Below, one piece after another: positions 3,289 through 6,347 of a DNA stretch of 6,347 nucleotides. The notes beneath the pieces are model-generated. The model ran no database searches. It saw nothing but the letters and a program-made list of their open reading frames with translations, and was not told the DNA's origin. The position numbers were made by a program, and so were the translations under genes. The stretch spans positions 1 through 6,347 of the forward strand of contig CANPYH010000079.1 of assembly GCA_947588325.1 (NCBI GenBank). Reading direction: 5' to 3'. Source of the DNA: an uncultured Clostridia bacterium (GTDB lineage: Bacteria; Bacillota; Clostridia; Christensenellales; Pumilibacteraceae). Positions within the stretch are counted from its first letter, which is position 1. Each line of letters starts with the position of its first letter.

Positions 3289-6039
3289 TTAAACCACAAT
3301 CTCCACCTTGCTGCCGCTCACTCTGTCCTTTGTCACGACGAGCTGTTTGTCTATCTTGTTCTTCAGCTCGGAAACGTGGGAGATTATGCCTATCAGCCGC
3401 CCGCCCGACGTCATATCGGACAGTACGTCGATCGCCTTACGCAGCGACTCGTCGTCAAGGGAGCCAAACCCCTCGTCTATAAACATGGAGTCGAGCTTTA
3501 TCCCGCCCGCCGCCGACTGTATCGCGTCGGACAGTCCGAGTGCGAGGGACAGCGACGCCTCGAAGGACTCGCCGCCCGACAGCGAGAGTACGTCGCGCTC
3601 GGTGCCGTTGTAGTGGTCGACTATGTTCAGGTCAAGCCCCGAAGCCGACCGCAAACTCGACGCTTCGGCGCGGCGGACAAACTCGTATTGCCCGTCCGAA
3701 ATCTCCATAAACCGCACGTTGGCTTTGGCGAGTATGCGCTCGAAAAAGGTCATCTGGACATACGTCTCGAGTTTGATCTTCTCTTTCCCGTCGATGTTGC
3801 CGTTAGCCGTGTCGGACAGCGACTTAACCCAGACGTACCTTTTCTCCGCCGCCTCTTCTTCGCCACGCCGCGTCGCTATGTTTTTAGCCGCCCTCTCGTT
3901 GCTTGCGAGCCGCACGGTCACGCTTTTAAGCGAGTTATCCAGCGCCTCTCTCGCCTCCTCCGCCTTTCTCTTCTCGATGCGGAGCGCCTCGAGTTGTTCC
4001 TCGGAGCCGCCGTGCGCGAGCTTCTCCAACCTGCCTATGCTGCCTTTTAACTCGCGGATATTCAGGTCGCAGTCGTCGTAATCCTTCTGCGCCTTTTTCA
4101 GCGCCTCTTTCATCTCGCTTATCTTCGAGTTAAGCGCCGCTCTCGCCCTCTCCGCCAACGCCTTACTGCCGTAAGCCAGCTTTTTCGAGAGAGTCTCCCT
4201 GCGCGCAGTCTGCTCCTTAACCGACGCTTCGTCCGCCGCTATCTTCCGCTCCAGCTCGCCCTTATCCCTATCCAGCGCCGCCTTTCTCTCCTCGAGGGCG
4301 CGAAGCTCGGTCTCCGTCTTCCCGAACCTATCGGTCTTGCCTTCGAGTTCGGATATCGTCTTATTTAACTCCGTCTCCCGCCCCTGCGTCTCCGCGTACA
4401 GAGCGTTGAGCTTTGCCGAGCGTTGCTCTTCCTTGCATTCCCCGATAAGCTCCGTCGTCAGAGCCGAGACGGTCTTTTTCTTTTCCTCCGTCTCACCGTT
4501 CAGTCTGCTCGCCAGCCCCGCCGCTTCCTGCATTCTCTTGGCCGCGTTCTCCGCCTCCGCCTTGCTTCGGTCGAGCTGTTGCTTGGTCGGTGCTCCCACC
4601 GCCGCCTCCGCGGGGTGCGGGTGCTCGGTCGATCCGCACACGGGGCAGGGCTGCCCGCTTATCAGTCGCTCGGCAAGCACGCCCGCCTGCGCGTCGAGAT
4701 ACGCCATATTCATTCGGTCGAACACGCTCTTTTTTTCGCTATACTCCGCCGACAGCTCAAGGTAATTACTCCGCGCCTCCGCCGACCTTTTCTCGCAAGT
4801 TTTATAGTCATCGTTAGCCTTGATAAGCGACCGAAGCTGTGACATAACCGCCTTCGCCTTGCCGAGTTCCGCCCTCGCTTTTTCGAGGGATACGCCCGCA
4901 TTTTCCAGCGTTTTGCGCTCCTCTTTCAGCGCGGTTATCCTCTTTTCCGTCTCGGCAAGCGCGGTCGTTTTAGCCACCGCCGCCCGCCTTTCCTCCGCCA
5001 GCCGCGTCTCTGCGCCGCTAATCCCCTCGTTAGCCCTGTCGAGTTCGTCGTATTCGGGGAGGGTATGCTCGATTTCCGCCGCATCCTTCTCCGCCTTTTC
5101 GCGTTCGGGCTCCTTGTTGCTCTGCTCTGTCAATACGTCGCGGAGGTGGGTGCTGCTCGCCAGCGCCTCTTCCAACTTCTTCCTGTCCGCGGCAAGCTCT
5201 TTGGCGTTGTTTTGTGCGCTCTCCGCCTTGGTTATTGCGGCGGTGAGTTTGTCTATTTGTCCGTTCGCCGCCTTGATTTGTTCGGTCAGCGCCTTCTCCC
5301 TCTCCTTATCTGCGGCAATCGCCCGCTCTATCTCCTCGCATGCGGCGGAGATGGGCAACTCGCCGCGTTTAGCCGCCTCTATCCTCGCGTTATCCTCGGT
5401 TTCCACGCCGTCCAGCTCGTGAATTATCGCGCTCTTCAGCTCCTTATATTTGTCCGACAGCTCCTTTGCCTCGGCTTTGAGCCTGTCCTGCAACCTTTCG
5501 TACAGCGCGGTATTGAATATTTTGCGGAAGATCTCGGTGCGCTTATCCGTCGTCGCGGTCAGTATCTTCATGAAGTCGCCCTGCGCTATCATGGCGACCT
5601 GCGCGAATTGGTCCCTGTCCAGCCCGATTATCCCCTTGACTTTCTCGGTAACCGCCTTGGCGCCCGCCACCACGCCGTTCGGCATGACGAGTTCGGCGTT
5701 GGTCTTTTCCGTCGTTATCGAACTGCCGCGCTTGGACGCGCGCTCGTATTCGGGGTTGCGCCTGACGCTGTACTTCTTCCCGCCGTACTCGAACTCGAGG
5801 GATACTTCGGTGGGTGTTTCGGGCTGGGCGTATTTGGAGCGGAGCATAGCCGCGCTTCTGTTTCCGCCGCTCGCCTCTCCGTACAGCGCGAACATAATTG
5901 CGTCAAACACGGTCGTCTTACCCGCGCCCGTGTCCCCCGTTATGAGATAAAGCCCGCTCGTCCCGAGTTTATCGAGTTGTATTTCCGTCACCCCCGCATA
6001 CGGTCCGAAGGCGGACATTGTCAGCTTTATCGGTCTCAT
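3289..6039 (-). CDS. sbcC: Exonuclease subunit SbcC, Rad50-family SMC-like ATPase
   Basis: SbcC is the ATPase partner of the SbcD nuclease; together they open hairpins and trim blocked DNA ends, acting on the nucleoid. The 916-residue chain is somewhat shorter than the roughly 1000-1050 usual for the family but has every landmark. The N-terminus is MRPIKLTMSAFGPYAGVTEI; Walker A is GDTGAGKTT (35-43) and the Q-loop is AQGDF (152-156). Long charged coiled coils (about 180-455 and 480-770) flank the zinc hook CPVCGSTEHPHP (C465, C468), where two molecules join. The ABC signature is LSGGES (820-825), Walker B is MFIDEGF (852-858, catalytic E856), the D-loop is SLDDES (860-865) and the switch histidine is H888. 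The ATG at 6039 lies inside the end of sbcD (overlap ATGA), with GGAGG at 6048-6044. The two are therefore translationally coupled, as expected for a complex with fixed subunits. Unbroken antisense frames come from codon bias. Confidence 0.97.
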   Translation of the reverse strand: MRPIKLTMSAFGPYAGVTEIQLDKLGTSGLYLITGDTGAGKTTVFDAIMFALYGEASGGNRSAAMLRSKYAQPETPTEVSLEFEYGGKKYSVRRNPEYERASKRGSSITTEKTNAELVMPNGVVAGAKAVTEKVKGIIGLDRDQFAQVAMIAQGDFMKILTATTDKRTEIFRKIFNTALYERLQDRLKAEAKELSDKYKELKSAIIHELDGVETEDNARIEAAKRGELPISAACEEIERAIAADKEREKALTEQIKAANGQIDKLTAAITKAESAQNNAKELAADRKKLEEALASSTHLRDVLTEQSNKEPEREKAEKDAAEIEHTLPEYDELDRANEGISGAETRLAEERRAAVAKTTALAETEKRITALKEERKTLENAGVSLEKARAELGKAKAVMSQLRSLIKANDDYKTCEKRSAEARSNYLELSAEYSEKKSVFDRMNMAYLDAQAGVLAERLISGQPCPVCGSTEHPHPAEAAVGAPTKQQLDRSKAEAENAAKRMQEAAGLASRLNGETEEKKKTVSALTTELIGECKEEQRSAKLNALYAETQGRETELNKTISELEGKTDRFGKTETELRALEERKAALDRDKGELERKIAADEASVKEQTARRETLSKKLAYGSKALAERARAALNSKISEMKEALKKAQKDYDDCDLNIRELKGSIGRLEKLAHGGSEEQLEALRIEKRKAEEAREALDNSLKSVTVRLASNERAAKNIATRRGEEEAAEKRYVWVKSLSDTANGNIDGKEKIKLETYVQMTFFERILAKANVRFMEISDGQYEFVRRAEASSLRSASGLDLNIVDHYNGTERDVLSLSGGESFEASLSLALGLSDAIQSAAGGIKLDSMFIDEGFGSLDDESLRKAIDVLSDMTSGGRLIGIISHVSELKNKIDKQLVVTKDRVSGSKVEIVV

Positions 6040-6347
6040 TCTTCCTCCGTTATCTCCCTTATGAGCCTCTCCGCAAAAGCCAGCTGCTCCGCAGTCATCT
6101 TATCCCCGTTCTGCCTCTCGTACAGATCGCCGAACAGCTCGGCGGGCGTCTTATCCTCCGCGCTCTCGTCGGCTACAACCCTCCCCGCCGATCTCGTGCG
6201 CTTGTTGTCATAGTCGAGGCACATGAGGTTTTTATACACCGCGCGAAGTCTCGAAAACGCCTCGGGCGGGTCGGTCTCGTCGGTCAGCGTTATCCGCACA
6301 TAGTCGCTGCGGTACGTCGTGCCGTCGTAGTATTTCTGCGAGATCAG
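6036..6347 (-). CDS. sbcD: C-terminal end of exonuclease subunit SbcD, partial
   Basis: The reverse strand is open from the window edge to TGA at 6038-6036, giving the last 103 residues; the catalytic metallophosphatase domain lies outside the window. The fragment reads LISQKYYDGTTYRSDYVRIT and onward. It has the C-terminal SbcD/Mre11 pattern: a strand ending VRITLTDE, then a segment with YKNLMCLDYDN, then PAELFGDLYERQNGDKMTAEQ and a final helix ending in EEE. This region caps the nuclease and contacts SbcC near the base of its coiled coil. The family assignment rests on this pattern plus the 4-nt overlap with sbcC directly downstream, the usual operon order. A GTG at 6299 is an internal valine, not the start. 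Confidence 0.93.
   Translation of the reverse strand: MISQKYYDGTTYRSDYVRITLTDETDPPEAFSRLRAVYKNLMCLDYDNKRTRSAGRVVADESAEDKTPAELFGDLYERQNGDKMTAEQLAFAERLIREITEEE

Noticed and set aside
3082..4050. Long plus-strand frame across the repeats into sbcC
   Set aside because: It crosses the tandem repeats and the terminator and is antisense to conserved sbcC motifs; no ribosome binding site.
5065..6213. Long plus-strand frame antisense to sbcC and sbcD
   Set aside because: It is a codon-bias shadow that crosses two real genes; no family resemblance.
1..6347. tRNA or rRNA genes, or insertion-sequence ends around the recombinase
   Set aside because: I saw no cloverleaf or rRNA-like stretch, and no matched terminal inverted repeats or target duplications bounding 190-1225.

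Overview
The window looks like a chromosomal segment of a Bacillota bacterium, probably an uncultured clostridial gut-type lineage. The evidence is AAGGAG-type ribosome binding sites, TTGACA/TAtaaT-like promoters, a dimeric eukaryote/archaeon-type glycyl-tRNA synthetase, a clostridial-style small serine recombinase and an sbcD-sbcC pair. Coding DNA is moderately GC-rich, while the intergenic DNA between about 180 and 460 is strongly AT-rich. The taxonomic placement is an inference from gene content, not a search result.

Layout. (1) 1-122, minus strand: the N-terminus of an unrecognised single-membrane-segment protein. (2) 123-457: a divergent regulatory region with three dyads. Two are near-identical 28-bp sites whose centres lie exactly 105 bp apart (193-220 and 298-325). 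The third is a different, perfect 25-bp palindrome (246-270) halfway between them, lying on the -10 box of a near-consensus promoter. (3) 458-1099, plus strand: a 213-residue resolvase/invertase-family serine recombinase with its full catalytic set, ended by an intrinsic terminator. (4) 1195-1439, minus strand: a 57-residue protein with 15 cysteines, too short for ordinary gene calling, with its own strong ribosome binding site, candidate promoter and strong terminator. (5) 1644-3069, plus strand: promoter and complete glyS. (6) 3075-3224: a tandem pair of 34-bp repeats, each with an internal dyad, then a bidirectional terminator. (7) 3289-6347, minus strand: sbcC (complete) and the 3' end of sbcD, overlapping by 4 nt and translationally coupled.

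How the parts relate. glyS (translation) and sbcCD (DNA end processing) are ordinary housekeeping genes that converge on a shared terminator. The accessory content is the recombinase with its site-rich promoter region and the neighbouring cysteine-rich mini-gene. The two 28-bp sites have the length, TGTC...GACA ends and central AT step of a classical resolvase crossover site, and they bracket the recombinase promoter. The likeliest reading is an autoregulatory, res-like region. A more exciting but unproven reading is that the 105-bp promoter segment is itself a recombination substrate, able to flip and fire left into the membrane-protein gene. The cysteine-rich protein (two leucine-rich blocks between CGCGCGC, CC and CCC clusters) is the best candidate here for an undescribed small-protein family.
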